DNA of 64,000 bases. Source: an uncultured Clostridia bacterium. Lineage in GTDB: Bacteria > Bacillota > Clostridia > Oscillospirales > Acutalibacteraceae. Below the pieces are notes generated by a model. It did not search any database. It was not told the origin of the DNA and saw nothing but the letters and a program-made list of their open reading frames with translations. The stretch covers positions 62,001-126,000 of the forward strand of contig CALGUK010000034.1 in the NCBI GenBank assembly GCA_937920235.1. Direction: 5' to 3'. The position numbers and the translations under genes are program-made. Every line of letters begins with the position of its first letter. Positions within the stretch are counted from its first letter, which is position 1. This document shows, piece by piece, positions 35,877 to 45,769 of this stretch.

Positions 35877-37490
35877 TTATTTTGCTTTGTTGAGTGCCGC
35901 GAAATTATCCTTGTTGGAGTTATAAAGCTTCTTGAACACTTCAAAGTTTCTGTCGTAAACCTGCTTGTTTTCCTTGTTGGGAATATATGTGTTAACCGCA
36001 GGAATAAGTTTTTTTGCTTCCTGTACACTCGGAATAATACCAGCATTAACGGCAATAAGCACCGCAGCACCTACTGCACCGACATTCTGCGGACTTGCAA
36101 CAGTTTCAACCACTCTGCCCGTACAGTCGGCAAGAATCTGACTTGTAACGGAAGAAAGTGCTCCGCCGCCGACGAAACGAATTGTATTTGATGTTTTGAT
36201 CTTCTTGTCCTGAGTTTCAAGGAACCAACGCAGGTGGAAGCACACTCCCTCGACAACAGCTCTGATAAGCTCGGTTTTGCCGGTATCGAGGCTGATGTTA
36301 AAGAACATTCCTCTTGAATTGGGATCCTCAAACGGACAACGGTTACCGTGAAGCCAGGGGGTAAAAATTACTCCTCCGCTTCCTGCGGGGATTGAGTCAA
36401 CAACAGCCATCATATAATCGTAGAGATTTGTATAAACAACCTCCATATCGGCATTCTTATGCTTAAGGTCGTGCTGTTTGTCAAGATAGATATCAATTTC
36501 ATCAAGAGCGAGATGGTCTTTTACCCATTCAACACATTTACCTGCAGTTTCAAGCTCGGCAAAGTAATTATATATTCCGTCAGAGGCACCGACAACCGCC
36601 GCAATCATAGCGCTTGCGTCAACAATACTCTTGTCAACAACGGTTGATACCCAACCGGAAGTACCCTGATAAATATGCGTGTCTCCCAATGCTGTAGCAC
36701 CTGCACCGACACCGATAAGAGTAGCATCTCCGCCACCGCCGAATACGGCAATTCCGGGAACGAGGCCAAGCTCCTCTGCCTGTTTTTCACGCAGAGCACC
36801 GATTTTTTCGGTACAGTCAACAATTCTTGCAAGGTGGTTCATATTGACACCGAGAAGCTTGCATATCGTGGGACTCCAGCACTTCTTGTTTATATCATAA
36901 AGCAATGCACCGAAAGCGGAATCCTTTGTCATTACAAATTCGCCCGTCATTCTTGCAATGAGATATTCTTTTACATCAAGCCATTTATGTACTCTCTTAA
37001 AGTTTTCAGGCTCATTTGCTTCTGTCCACTTATACTTCCATACTGGGTCTTTAACACTGGCAGCAACAGCGCCCGTAATCATAAGCGACGGCAAAAGCTT
37101 TGCAATGTTGGCACCTGCAATCTGAGGACCGTAGGCAATTCCCTTTTTGAGTTCCTCAGTTGCTCGCTGATCCATATAGCTAAAGGCACGGCGAACATGA
37201 TTTCCGTTTTTGTCCACAAGCACCAGACCCTGCATCTGTGAGCAGAATGAAATACCGTAAATCTGCTTGGGATCAACACCCGATTTTTCTATAACAGTCT
37301 TTGAGGTTGAGCACATTGCCGCCCACCATTCATCAGGATCCTGCTCTGCACCGCCGTTGGGCATAATGTAAAGCTTATAGCCCTCGCTTGCCGCAGAGAT
37401 AAGCTCAATTGTCTTTCCGATTTTGAAAAGGCAGGTTTTGACACCCGTTGTACCGATATCAAAAGCAAGAGCGTAAATTTCTTTTTCCAT
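35877..37490 (-). CDS. FGGY-family carbohydrate kinase (xylulokinase-like)
   Basis: 537 residues. FDIGTTGVKTCLFKI near the N-terminus, SFCSQMQGLVLVDKNG, GGGGDATLIGVGAGAT and the C-terminal FVGGGALSSVTSQILADCTG are the two halves of the sugar-kinase ATPase fold. The closest visible type is xylulokinase, but the substrate cannot be fixed from sequence alone. It ends the GH36-GH4-PfkB-MATE run (87 nt after the MATE gene), so it may phosphorylate a sugar released by those hydrolases. Confidence 0.88.
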   Translation of the reverse strand: MEKEIYALAFDIGTTGVKTCLFKIGKTIELISAASEGYKLYIMPNGGAEQDPDEWWAAMCSTSKTVIEKSGVDPKQIYGISFCSQMQGLVLVDKNGNHVRRAFSYMDQRATEELKKGIAYGPQIAGANIAKLLPSLMITGAVAASVKDPVWKYKWTEANEPENFKRVHKWLDVKEYLIARMTGEFVMTKDSAFGALLYDINKKCWSPTICKLLGVNMNHLARIVDCTEKIGALREKQAEELGLVPGIAVFGGGGDATLIGVGAGATALGDTHIYQGTSGWVSTVVDKSIVDASAMIAAVVGASDGIYNYFAELETAGKCVEWVKDHLALDEIDIYLDKQHDLKHKNADMEVVYTNLYDYMMAVVDSIPAGSGGVIFTPWLHGNRCPFEDPNSRGMFFNISLDTGKTELIRAVVEGVCFHLRWFLETQDKKIKTSNTIRFVGGGALSSVTSQILADCTGRVVETVASPQNVGAVGAAVLIAVNAGIIPSVQEAKKLIPAVNTYIPNKENKQVYDRNFEVFKKLYNSNKDNFAALNKAK

Positions 37491-37577
37491 TTTCTTTTCC
37501 CCTTTATGAAAACTGATTGTATATTTTCATCTTTATACTGCATTTTAACATATTAAAAGAAAAAAGTACAGTATTTT

Positions 37578-38951
37578 TTACTCTGTTCTCATCATCTTCA
37601 TTTCTTTTCTGAAAGTGAAGAAGAAAACTACGGATGCCGTAATGATCGAAATTGCATCGGATACCGGCTCTGCAAGGAATACTGCAAACACCTTGTTTTC
37701 AAAGAAATTCGGCAGAATATAAATCAAGGGAACGAGAAGTATAATCTTTCTCAGGCAGGCGATAAACAGAGATGCCTTCGCCTTTCCCAATGCGATAAGC
37801 GTCTGCTGAACAGCCATCTGAATACCGAAAAACATCATAGCGCAGCCGTATAGTCGTATTGACCAGACCGCAGTATCAACCAATGCGGGATTGTCGTTGA
37901 AAATATTTATAAAGAACTTCGGGAACAGCTCAATAAGTGCTCCGAAAATGAAAACGTACGAAAAGCATATAATTAGGAACGCTTTGAACGTCTGTTTGAC
38001 TCTTTCTGCATTTTTTGCCCCGTAATTATAACTGATTATCGGCTGTGCTCCCTGTCCGATTCCCTGAGCGGGAACCCAAGCCATCTGGAAAACCGTGGTG
38101 CATATTGTCATTGCTCCCACAGCTATATCGCCACCGTATTTCTGCAATGAAGAATTAAACGAAATATTTATTACGGCCTCTGTTGCATTCATTATAAACG
38201 GAGAAATTCCCAATGCCAGCACAGGAAGAAGTATTTTTGCACTGAGAACAAGATTTTCTTTTTTTATCCGCAACTTTGTGCTTCTGCCGAACAAAAACGA
38301 CAAAACCCATATTGCCGAAATACATTGCGAAATAATTGTGGCAAGAGCAGCACCGCTGACACCCATTTTAAATCCGAAAATAAAAACAGGGTCAAGTATA
38401 ATATTACAGATTGCACCGATAAGCACGGTTGCCATACTTATTTTCGTAAAGCCCTGAGTTGTGATGAACATATTAAGGCCGAGAGACAGCATTACAAAGA
38501 TTGATCCTGCTGCATAAATCCTCATATACGGCAATGCATATATAATCGTATCATTACTTGCACCGAAAAGCATCAGAAGCTTTTCGCCGAAGAGAGAAAA
38601 CACCGCGGTCAGAATAACAGCAAAAGAAATAAGCAATACAAAGCAGTTGCCGAGAATTTTTTCGGCTTTATTTATATCTCCCTTACCCATCTCAATTGCA
38701 GCACGCGGAGCACCGCCCTGAGCCACAAGCATTGTAAAAGCTGAAATGAGGGTGATTACCGGTACACACAATCCGACACCCGTAAGTGCCGCCGTACCGA
38801 TCCCCTCCATATGTCCGATATAAATTCTGTCAACAACATTATAAAGCAGATTGACTATTTGGGCAAGAACCGCAGGAACACTCAGTTTTATAATAAGCTT
38901 CCACACAGGCGCCGTAGCCATCTGATTTGAAATATCTTGTTTTTCGCTCAT
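37578..38951 (-). CDS. MATE-family efflux/transport protein
   Basis: 457 residues with about twelve membrane helices and MATE features (PAVLAQIVNLLYNVVDRIYIGH near the start, GQGAQPIISYNYGA at the start of the second half). MATE proteins exchange Na+ or H+ for organic compounds. Its position inside a sugar-hydrolase operon, 33 nt after the PfkB gene, is unusual and there is no PTS or ABC sugar importer here. Confidence 0.92.
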   Translation of the reverse strand: MSEKQDISNQMATAPVWKLIIKLSVPAVLAQIVNLLYNVVDRIYIGHMEGIGTAALTGVGLCVPVITLISAFTMLVAQGGAPRAAIEMGKGDINKAEKILGNCFVLLISFAVILTAVFSLFGEKLLMLFGASNDTIIYALPYMRIYAAGSIFVMLSLGLNMFITTQGFTKISMATVLIGAICNIILDPVFIFGFKMGVSGAALATIISQCISAIWVLSFLFGRSTKLRIKKENLVLSAKILLPVLALGISPFIMNATEAVINISFNSSLQKYGGDIAVGAMTICTTVFQMAWVPAQGIGQGAQPIISYNYGAKNAERVKQTFKAFLIICFSYVFIFGALIELFPKFFINIFNDNPALVDTAVWSIRLYGCAMMFFGIQMAVQQTLIALGKAKASLFIACLRKIILLVPLIYILPNFFENKVFAVFLAEPVSDAISIITASVVFFFTFRKEMKMMRTE

Positions 38952-38984
38952 TTGCTCACCCGATTTATTTCTTTTATCCGATTA

Positions 38985-39890
38985 TTATTTTATCAGATAA
39001 TGATATTTATTCATATAAAATTCAATTTCCTTTTCGTCAGCATACTCCGTAAGACAGCCGATACCCGTTACACATTTTCCGCCCGTAATGTTGCCTGCAA
39101 GAATACATCTTCTGAAATTGAAATCATTATATAACCCGTAAATAAAGCCTGCAAGGAAGGCATCTCCCGCTCCGGTCGCATCAACGCATCTGAACTCGTC
39201 TATATTATCGACCGTAAAGAACTCACCGTCATACCCTGCACAACCGTATCTGCCGAGCTTCACGACAGGCTTCTCAAAGTAGTTGCGAAGAAAATCGACC
39301 GCTTTTTTTGGGTCTCTCGTACCCGTAAGCTTCTCCGTCTCATCAATGTTCGGAGTATAGTAATCGGCAATTTCAATAAGATCCTTATGCTTTTCAACAC
39401 TCATATCCTCGCTATAGCCCGTATCAAGCACCAGGATTGTCCCGTCTTTTTTGAGTTCCCTGTAAACAGGAAGCAGCTTTTCCTGAATTGCCGCAACCTT
39501 TGCGCCCTTGAGTGAATTATAGATTTTTTCAAACATTTCGTCAGAATATGTCTCTGTTCCGCCATAAGACACAAAAGTGCGGTCCTTATCCGTAATAATG
39601 ACAGATGTCACATTGAGAGGAAAGCCTTTACCCTCAAAAACCTCATATTCAGTACCGCTTTTACCCAATTCCCGACGTGCAAAATCAGAGAACATATCGT
39701 TACCCAAAAAAGTGCCGATTTTTGCAGGAATACCGAGTCGGGAGCAGTTTATCATCGTTGCAGGCAGACCTCCGCCGAGACAAACACTGAAATCCCTGCA
39801 ATATATTTCTTCGCCCTCGTCAGGTATCCTCGGCATACCCGAATAGAGAAGGTCTATATTCAGTTTTCCGAAAGCAGCAACGAAACTCAT
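38985..39890 (-). CDS. PfkB/ribokinase-family sugar kinase
   Basis: 301 residues. FGKLNIDLLYSG and CLGGGLPATMINCSRLG at the N-terminus, and FRCVDATGAGDAFLAGFIYG, the PfkB signature 2 with the catalytic Asp, at the C-terminus. It phosphorylates a sugar or nucleoside. ATG 39890 forms an ATGA overlap with the GH4 stop and sits 7 nt from GGGAG; the ATG at 39896 is too close to it. Confidence 0.9.
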   Translation of the reverse strand: MSFVAAFGKLNIDLLYSGMPRIPDEGEEIYCRDFSVCLGGGLPATMINCSRLGIPAKIGTFLGNDMFSDFARRELGKSGTEYEVFEGKGFPLNVTSVIITDKDRTFVSYGGTETYSDEMFEKIYNSLKGAKVAAIQEKLLPVYRELKKDGTILVLDTGYSEDMSVEKHKDLIEIADYYTPNIDETEKLTGTRDPKKAVDFLRNYFEKPVVKLGRYGCAGYDGEFFTVDNIDEFRCVDATGAGDAFLAGFIYGLYNDFNFRRCILAGNITGGKCVTGIGCLTEYADEKEIEFYMNKYHYLIK

Positions 39891-41254
39891 TTCCATTCTC
39901 CCGTATAAACCTTATTAAGCTCAATATATTCATCAACTAGCTTTTCCGCAAGTGAATAAGATGCCACAAGCGGATGAAGATACAAGCAGTCTACGGCACT
40001 TTCACGGTCACGGTTTATAATCGCCCTTGACGCAAGTCTCTCATAAGCCTTTACCCTTGTAATAATCTCCCTGTTCTCAAAGGGAACCTCACCGATTTTA
40101 ACCGGGGTGACAGTCCCGTCAACAACCTCACAGGAAATTTCCACCGTATCGGTTTCTTCAAGAAAATCAATCGCCCTGTTATTGTTCGGCACGCAGGCAA
40201 TAACCTTTTTACCACCCTTGCCGTTCTGAGCATCAATAATGCCCAACGCAACTCCTGCATAACCGCCGTCATCGGGTGCATACATATCAAAATGCCACGC
40301 CGATTTTCTTTTTTCTCCCGTTTCGCTTGCCATATATGAATTCTCACGGAGTCCGTAATAGTATTCAAAAATTTCAAGCGCCTTTTCAAAGTCATTCTCG
40401 ATATCAATTTCCGAGAGAGCTCTCGTCATTTTTTCGTTTATTTCCGCAATCTGTTCACCGCGTGTCATCGGTGCTTTGAGTATGTTTCCCACCGCTTTCT
40501 CACGGCTGTAAAAATAATACATATACTCATTCGGGATATATTGCTTTCGCATCAGAAAATCCTTGTCGAAATACCGCAAATCCGTGTTCTCATACGCTTT
40601 GTCATCACTCACAATACGACTTGTGATATCAACACCGTCCGCTCTGACATATTTAAAAAAGGACAGATGGTTCAATCCGTAGCAGAGAGCATCAAGATAG
40701 TTTTCGGAGTATCCGTAAAGCTCTTCAAATCTTCTGAGCATTCCGCTCGGAGCATCACAGATACCGTAAGTAAAGTCATATCCCATATCACGAAGAGTTT
40801 GTGAGACAACGCCAGCAGGATTTGTGAAATTAAACACCATAGCACCGGGCTTTGCATATTTCTTAACAAGTTCACAATACTCCTTGAGAGCAGGAATACT
40901 TCTCATAGCAAAAGAAAGGCCTGCCGCACCTGTGGTTTCCTGACCGAGAACACCGAGGTTCAGGGCTATTCTCTCATCACGGCATCTCATTCTGTCGCCT
41001 CCGGCACGAATGGTCGTTATCACATAATCCGCATCGGTCACGGCTACCTTACCGTCAGTTGTCAGTATGAATTTTAACGCAGGACAAAGACGGCGAGAGA
41101 CCTCCCTCGCCATCTTGCCGTATATATTCAGTTTTTTCTCATCGTTATCCATAAAAACGAGCTCTGTTATGCCCATTTCTTCGGCTCTGCCCGCAATGCT
41201 TTTTGCAAGGAACATTGAACGGACACCGCCACCGCCGATAACTGCCATTTTCAT
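39887..41254 (-). CDS. Glycoside hydrolase family 4 enzyme
   Basis: 455 residues. NAD-binding AVIGGGGVRS at the start, VITTIRAGGDRMR, VLGQETTGAAGLSFAMRSIP, and the GH4 signature FNFTNPAGVVSQTL. The metal-binding Cys and His appear in GICDAP and GLNHLSF. GH4 enzymes use NAD+ and Mn2+ in a redox-elimination mechanism and usually act on 6-phospho sugars. The CDAP motif differs from the CNVP of the common 6-phospho-beta-glucosidases, so the substrate is open. It starts 3 nt after GH36. Confidence 0.93.
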   Translation of the reverse strand: MKMAVIGGGGVRSMFLAKSIAGRAEEMGITELVFMDNDEKKLNIYGKMAREVSRRLCPALKFILTTDGKVAVTDADYVITTIRAGGDRMRCRDERIALNLGVLGQETTGAAGLSFAMRSIPALKEYCELVKKYAKPGAMVFNFTNPAGVVSQTLRDMGYDFTYGICDAPSGMLRRFEELYGYSENYLDALCYGLNHLSFFKYVRADGVDITSRIVSDDKAYENTDLRYFDKDFLMRKQYIPNEYMYYFYSREKAVGNILKAPMTRGEQIAEINEKMTRALSEIDIENDFEKALEIFEYYYGLRENSYMASETGEKRKSAWHFDMYAPDDGGYAGVALGIIDAQNGKGGKKVIACVPNNNRAIDFLEETDTVEISCEVVDGTVTPVKIGEVPFENREIITRVKAYERLASRAIINRDRESAVDCLYLHPLVASYSLAEKLVDEYIELNKVYTGEWK

Positions 41255-41257
41255 AGA

Positions 41258-42961
41258 TTAAAGCACCTCAAAAATATTGCTGTCGCCTGTGATAAGATTG
41301 AGTCTGAGACTCTTATCAACACCGTTTTCGGTAAAGTCCAAGCGGATGACATCGTCGTTTTCAAATTCTGCCATATTTACCTTGTAATCCTTATCCTTGA
41401 AGAATTCTTTTAGATATCCGATTCTGTTGTCGTCAAAGTCGCCTGCATTGTCAGATACAAAGAGAACATTGCCGCAAACCGAGTTAACCTTACCGTGAAG
41501 AAGCTTCTGCTCCCAGTTGTATCCGATATTTATATCACGCAGGAAGAAAACATCGGGGTCATTACAGAAAGCTCTTCCGTCAAGGTGGTTACGGAAAATC
41601 GTATTTGTGATGGCATTCTGTGATGAAGGGATTTCAGCATTAAATCTGATACCCGTTACGATTGAATTTATATTGAGACTCTTCTTAAGCTCAAACCTCC
41701 AGTTCTTATTTACATCACAGCTGATACGGCAGGCATCAAAAACACCCATACAAGCACCGAGCGGAACACCGCAGCCGAGGATCCACTTGTCACCGCAGGC
41801 TTCACGGAGAAGATCCACACCGTCGCACATAATTTCACCGCGTGTCTTGCCGTTTCTGGGTTCAATACACTGGCTGTAGAGGAAGTCGAGCTTGACCATA
41901 TCATATCCCCATACATTGAGCACCGTATCAAACACCTTTTTGATATAAGCACGAACCTCGGGATTATAAATATCAAGCGTATATGCTCCGCCCCAGCCCT
42001 GACAACCAAGCATCTTTTTACCGTTTCTGTTATGTCTTAAAAGCCAGTCGGGATGTTTTTTTGCAATCATAGATGAAACCTGAGCGCTGAAAGGAGCAAG
42101 CCAGATACCTGCCTTATAGCCCTTCTTGTGTATTTCATCCGCAATATATTTCATGCCCTTGGGGAACTTCTTATGGTCTGTAACAAGCCAGTCACCTACC
42201 GCTGCCTGATAGCCGTCATCAACCTGGAAGATATTTACTTCCTCGCTTGCTCTGTCGAGTCCGTTAAGGTCACGGATGATGATCTCCTCATTGATGTTCT
42301 GGAAATAGTTATACCATGAGGTGTAGCCGGACAAATGCTTGATCTTCGGCTTTTTGCATCCGACAAAGTCAAAGAAATATTTATCCATAACCTTATCCAT
42401 ATCGCCCTCAATTACGGCAATATCGAACATGTTATATTCCTGCCCTGCTTTGAGGCGAAGACCCTCTACGTCCTTTTTGATTGCAAACTTTTCGTCGTTC
42501 ATATCAACCTCAAAAATGGTAAAGCCCTGTCTTTCGCTTTTTGAACCGTAGAGCTTGATTTCTCTTTCGCCTCTTTCACGGAAATAGCAGTATGTATAGG
42601 AATGGAACTTTCCTTTTTTGCCGTATTCAGCAAAATGATAGTCACCGGAAAGTCCGGCAAAGTGGGCTGTGAATTTTGTGATCTTTGCAGGCTCGAAAAG
42701 ACCCTCAAAGGTATCGTTCTTTGAAAATTCACGAGATGTTGTCCAAGCCTGATATCCGTTTGCATAAAAGAGATCGTCGCTGTCAAAATCCTTGTCATAA
42801 ACTACGGCAAGGCTCTGCATTTCAATATCTTTTTTTGCGGTCAGGACACCCTTGATGCTCTTGTCGTTCTTTTTATAATCAAATGAAAAATATTCGTTGT
42901 CAAAGCTGTTGCAACGAACAAGTGCACCCTTTTCTTTTAATTCAGCATAAAACTTACACAT
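41258..42961 (-). CDS. GH36-type alpha-galactosidase, intracellular
   Basis: 567 residues. FYANGYQAWTT, NIFQVDDGYQAAVGDW, YKAGIWLAPF, the nucleophile segment MVKLDFLYS and the acid/base region CRISCDVNKNWR match GH36/clan D. It cleaves alpha-1,6-galactose from raffinose-family sugars or galactomannan fragments. There is no signal peptide, so substrate must be imported. It is the first gene of the operon. Confidence 0.92.
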   Translation of the reverse strand: MCKFYAELKEKGALVRCNSFDNEYFSFDYKKNDKSIKGVLTAKKDIEMQSLAVVYDKDFDSDDLFYANGYQAWTTSREFSKNDTFEGLFEPAKITKFTAHFAGLSGDYHFAEYGKKGKFHSYTYCYFRERGEREIKLYGSKSERQGFTIFEVDMNDEKFAIKKDVEGLRLKAGQEYNMFDIAVIEGDMDKVMDKYFFDFVGCKKPKIKHLSGYTSWYNYFQNINEEIIIRDLNGLDRASEEVNIFQVDDGYQAAVGDWLVTDHKKFPKGMKYIADEIHKKGYKAGIWLAPFSAQVSSMIAKKHPDWLLRHNRNGKKMLGCQGWGGAYTLDIYNPEVRAYIKKVFDTVLNVWGYDMVKLDFLYSQCIEPRNGKTRGEIMCDGVDLLREACGDKWILGCGVPLGACMGVFDACRISCDVNKNWRFELKKSLNINSIVTGIRFNAEIPSSQNAITNTIFRNHLDGRAFCNDPDVFFLRDINIGYNWEQKLLHGKVNSVCGNVLFVSDNAGDFDDNRIGYLKEFFKDKDYKVNMAEFENDDVIRLDFTENGVDKSLRLNLITGDSNIFEVL

Positions 42962-42994
42962 GGAAAAATCCCCCTATAATCTATATACATAGCT

Positions 42995-43023
42995 ATTTTA
43001 ACATATATATACATCAAAATCAA
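42995..43023 (-). promoter_or_regulatory. Promoter for the GH36/GH4 operon
   Basis: Minus strand TTGATT (43023-43018), 17 nt, TAAAAT (43000-42995), in the 226-nt divergent region shared with the GH43-like gene. Confidence 0.5.
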
Positions 43024-43188
43024 TAAGAACAATTCGATATTTTGTCATCACAAAGTTCCGTTCTCTGCTCTGTGCGATTACATTCTGCACAAAAATTTTT
43101 ATTCTTATTTATACATCCCGTCAAATGACTTTTGTCTGGTTTTTCGTTATACTTAATCAAAAGCCAAATTGAAATAAGGTGTTAATCA

Positions 43189-44109
43189 ATGAACAATACA
43201 GAATATGCAATTCCTGCAAAAAGTCAAAGCGGTAAATATCTTTTTGCTTATTTTGTGGGCAACAGACCCGAACAGGAAAGAATACACTTTGCCGTCAGCG
43301 AAGACGGATACAACTTCTTTCCGCTTAACAACAACGAGCCCGTTATAATTCAGACAAAAGGCAAAAAATGTGTCCGCGACCCATATATTGTAAAGGGAAA
43401 CGAGGGATTTTATTATATTGTGGGAACGGATATGAAAAGTGATGAGGGCTGGACCTCAAATCACGCACTCGTAACCTGGAAATCAAGCGACCTGATAAAT
43501 TGGACAGATGAAACCATTATTGATATTCGTGATTTCGGCGGTAATTTTGCCACTACCACAAGAGCGTGGGCACCACAGGCAATATGGGATGAAAAATCAA
43601 AAATGTATATGCTTTATTGGGCACATTCTGATGAAAAAAATGATGTTGCCGCTATGTATTATGCTTACACAAATGATTTCAAGACCATAACCGAGCCCAG
43701 GCTTTTATATGAGCGTCCGGGAATACAGACAATTGACGGTGATATTGCCTACAACGGAAAAAACGGCAGATATTACCTCTATTTCAAGCATGACGAGGAC
43801 CAGACAATCGCATACACGACAAGTCCGAATCTTTCAGGTCCTTACGATAAAGAGTCTGTTGTTGTTTCTCTTGCAACAACAGGAGTTGAGGGTAGCGAAA
43901 TATATAACATCACCGGTACGGACACCTTTGTTATGGTGATGGACGAATACGGTACTGACCGGTTTTTTATGCAACAGACAACCGATTTTGAGAATTTTCT
44001 GCCGGTAAATCCCGCGGATTACAGTTTGAACTTTCTTCCGCGGCACGGTGCAATTGCTCCGATAAGCGACAGTGAGTTTGACAGATTGATAAAGCATTTC
44101 GGAAAGTAA
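43189..44109 (+). CDS. GH43-like five-bladed propeller glycosidase
   Basis: 306 residues. KCVRDPYIVKGNEGFYYIVG, TTRAWAPQAIWDEKSKMYML and GVEGSEIYNITGT are typical of the GH43/62 propeller, with the Asp and Glu residues expected. Members release arabinose or xylose from plant glycans. No signal peptide, so it acts on imported oligosaccharides. AAGGTG lies 7 nt before the ATG. Divergent from the GH36 operon. Confidence 0.88.
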   Translation: MNNTEYAIPAKSQSGKYLFAYFVGNRPEQERIHFAVSEDGYNFFPLNNNEPVIIQTKGKKCVRDPYIVKGNEGFYYIVGTDMKSDEGWTSNHALVTWKSSDLINWTDETIIDIRDFGGNFATTTRAWAPQAIWDEKSKMYMLYWAHSDEKNDVAAMYYAYTNDFKTITEPRLLYERPGIQTIDGDIAYNGKNGRYYLYFKHDEDQTIAYTTSPNLSGPYDKESVVVSLATTGVEGSEIYNITGTDTFVMVMDEYGTDRFFMQQTTDFENFLPVNPADYSLNFLPRHGAIAPISDSEFDRLIKHFGK

Positions 44110-44110
44110 A

Positions 44111-44148
44111 AAAAAGAGACTCTTCTCGACGAAGATGTCTCCTTTTTT
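44111..44148. terminator. Terminator after the GH43-like gene
   Basis: AAAAAGAGAC ... GTCTCCTTTTT with an internal TTC/GAA pairing and a T7 tail. Confidence 0.78.
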
Positions 44149-44149
44149 T

Positions 44150-44180
44150 ATAAAAAGCGCTTTCTTTTTTAAAAGTGCTT
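44150..44180 (-). terminator. Terminator after the AbrB-type gene
   Basis: Minus strand AAGCACTTT / AAAGCGCTT (one mismatch) followed by TTTATAAAAAAA. Confidence 0.6.
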
Positions 44181-44185
44181 CAGCT

Positions 44186-44416
44186 TCAGATTTCTTTTAT
44201 TATTCTTATGCAGTCATCACAAATCTTCATTTCGTTGTGAAATACCGCTTCTTTACCGCAAATCTTACACCCCGGATTAAGATTTTCGATAATTATTTTG
44301 CCGTCTTGTTCTGTTATACAAACCTCAGCAAAATCTTCCAGCCCCAAACGGTGTCTGTATTCTGCAGGTATGACAATTCTCCCTAAATTATCAATTTTTC
44401 TAATAAATTTCGTCAT
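44186..44416 (-). CDS. AbrB/SpoVT-type transcription regulator with C-terminal zinc-ribbon motif
   Basis: 76 residues. The N-terminal swapped-hairpin DNA-binding domain is clear (TKFIRKIDNLGRIVIPAEYR). The last ~30 residues carry CKICG ... CDDC, four cysteines that could hold zinc. AbrB-type proteins control transition-state genes; targets here are unknown. ATG 44416 is chosen because GAGGAGA lies at the right distance; an open frame extends further upstream without an RBS. Confidence 0.88.
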   Translation of the reverse strand: MTKFIRKIDNLGRIVIPAEYRHRLGLEDFAEVCITEQDGKIIIENLNPGCKICGKEAVFHNEMKICDDCIRIIKEI

Positions 44417-44520
44417 ATTTTTGCTCTCCTCAACGCACATGGCAAATTCACGACATAATTTTACCACAATTTTGTCGAAAAAGATATAAGTTTTTGATAT
44501 AAATTTAAAAAATGTGCTTG

Positions 44521-44549
44521 TTGAAATACAATGTATAATATGATAGAAT
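44521..44549 (+). promoter_or_regulatory. Promoter for the aminotransferase-rsmA-cca operon
   Basis: TTGAAA (44521-44526), 17 nt, TAGAAT (44544-44549), 32 nt before the ATG. Confidence 0.55.
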
Positions 44550-44581
44550 ATAGTATATTTTTAAAATCAAGGTGAAACAAA

Positions 44582-45769
44582 ATGGATTATTATTTTTCTA
44601 AAAGAATATCCGGACTTCAGCCGTCTGCTATCCGCGAAATTTTAAAGGCTACTCAGGATCCGTCCATCATCCCCTTTGCCGCAGGCAATCCTGACGAGTC
44701 AACCTTCCCCATTGACGAGGTAAAGCGGATTTCAGCAGAAATTTTTGAAACCTCTCCGATTACGGCGCTTCAGTACGGTGTTACGGAGGGTTACCGACCG
44801 CTTATTGACAGACTCACTTCATTTGTAAAATCACGATATTCCATCGGAAAAAGCTTTGACAGCCTTATAGTTACCTCAGGTGCTCAGCAGGTTATGGATC
44901 TTGCCACAAAAGCTCTCTGTGATCTCGGTGACACAGTCATCTGTGAAAGTCCGTCGTTTATCGGCTCGCTCAACTGCTTCCGTTCATACGGCTGCCGCCT
45001 TGCAGGTGTTCCCGTTGAAGCCGACGGAATAAACATTGAATTACTTGAAGAGGCAATAAAAACCGCACATAATCCGAGATTTATATATACCATCCCCAAT
45101 TTCCAGAATCCGTCGGGAGCTACCATGAGCCTTGAAAAGAGAAAGGCCGTTTATGAGCTTGCAAAGAAATACGGTCTGCTTGTTCTTGAGGACAACCCTT
45201 ACGGTGATCTGAGAGTCTCAGGTGAAGATGTTCCGTCAATCAAAAGCTTTGACGAGGACGGTATCGTTATCTATGCAGGCTCCTTCTCAAAGCTTCTTGC
45301 ACCCGGAATCCGCGTCGGCTATATCGTAGCGCCGTCTCCGATAATTGCAAAAATGACTGTAGGAAAACAAGCTGCAGACGTTCACACACCCGTATTTTCA
45401 CAGATGCTTGTTGACAAATGGATGGAACAGAACGACATTTCGGCTCATATTGAAAAAATCCGCGGAATTTACCGTAAAAAGCTCAATCTTATGTGCGACC
45501 TTATCGACAGTGAGCTTGGCGATTTTGTCAGCTATGTGCGTCCCGAGGGCGGTCTGTTTGTATGGTGTGAGCTTCCGAAAAATGTCGACATGCTTGAATT
45601 TGTGAAGGGTTGTATCGCCAACAAGGTTGCCGTTGTTCCGGGTACGGCATTTATGATAAATGATGAGGAGACAAACTGTTTCCGTATGAATTTCTCTACC
45701 CCGACAGACGAAAAAATTGTTGAAGGTATGAAACTTCTCGGTAAGGTTAAGGGCAAATATATTGGATAA
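44582..45769 (+). CDS. PLP-dependent aminotransferase (class I/II)
   Basis: 395 residues. IIPFAAGNPDESTFP, LQYGVTEGYRPLID, YTIPNFQNPSGATMSLEKR, ENPYGDLR-like (EDNPYGDLR) and YAGSFSKLLAPGIRVGY, which holds the PLP lysine. The pattern is that of the MocR-like/2-aminoadipate aminotransferase group without a DNA-binding domain. The amino-acid substrate is not fixed. It overlaps the next gene by 8 nt. Confidence 0.92.
   Translation: MDYYFSKRISGLQPSAIREILKATQDPSIIPFAAGNPDESTFPIDEVKRISAEIFETSPITALQYGVTEGYRPLIDRLTSFVKSRYSIGKSFDSLIVTSGAQQVMDLATKALCDLGDTVICESPSFIGSLNCFRSYGCRLAGVPVEADGINIELLEEAIKTAHNPRFIYTIPNFQNPSGATMSLEKRKAVYELAKKYGLLVLEDNPYGDLRVSGEDVPSIKSFDEDGIVIYAGSFSKLLAPGIRVGYIVAPSPIIAKMTVGKQAADVHTPVFSQMLVDKWMEQNDISAHIEKIRGIYRKKLNLMCDLIDSELGDFVSYVRPEGGLFVWCELPKNVDMLEFVKGCIANKVAVVPGTAFMINDEETNCFRMNFSTPTDEKIVEGMKLLGKVKGKYIG

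Noticed and set aside
42962..43188. CRISPR or operator array in the divergent sugar region
   Set aside because: No repeated units or clear palindrome beyond AT-rich promoter sequence.
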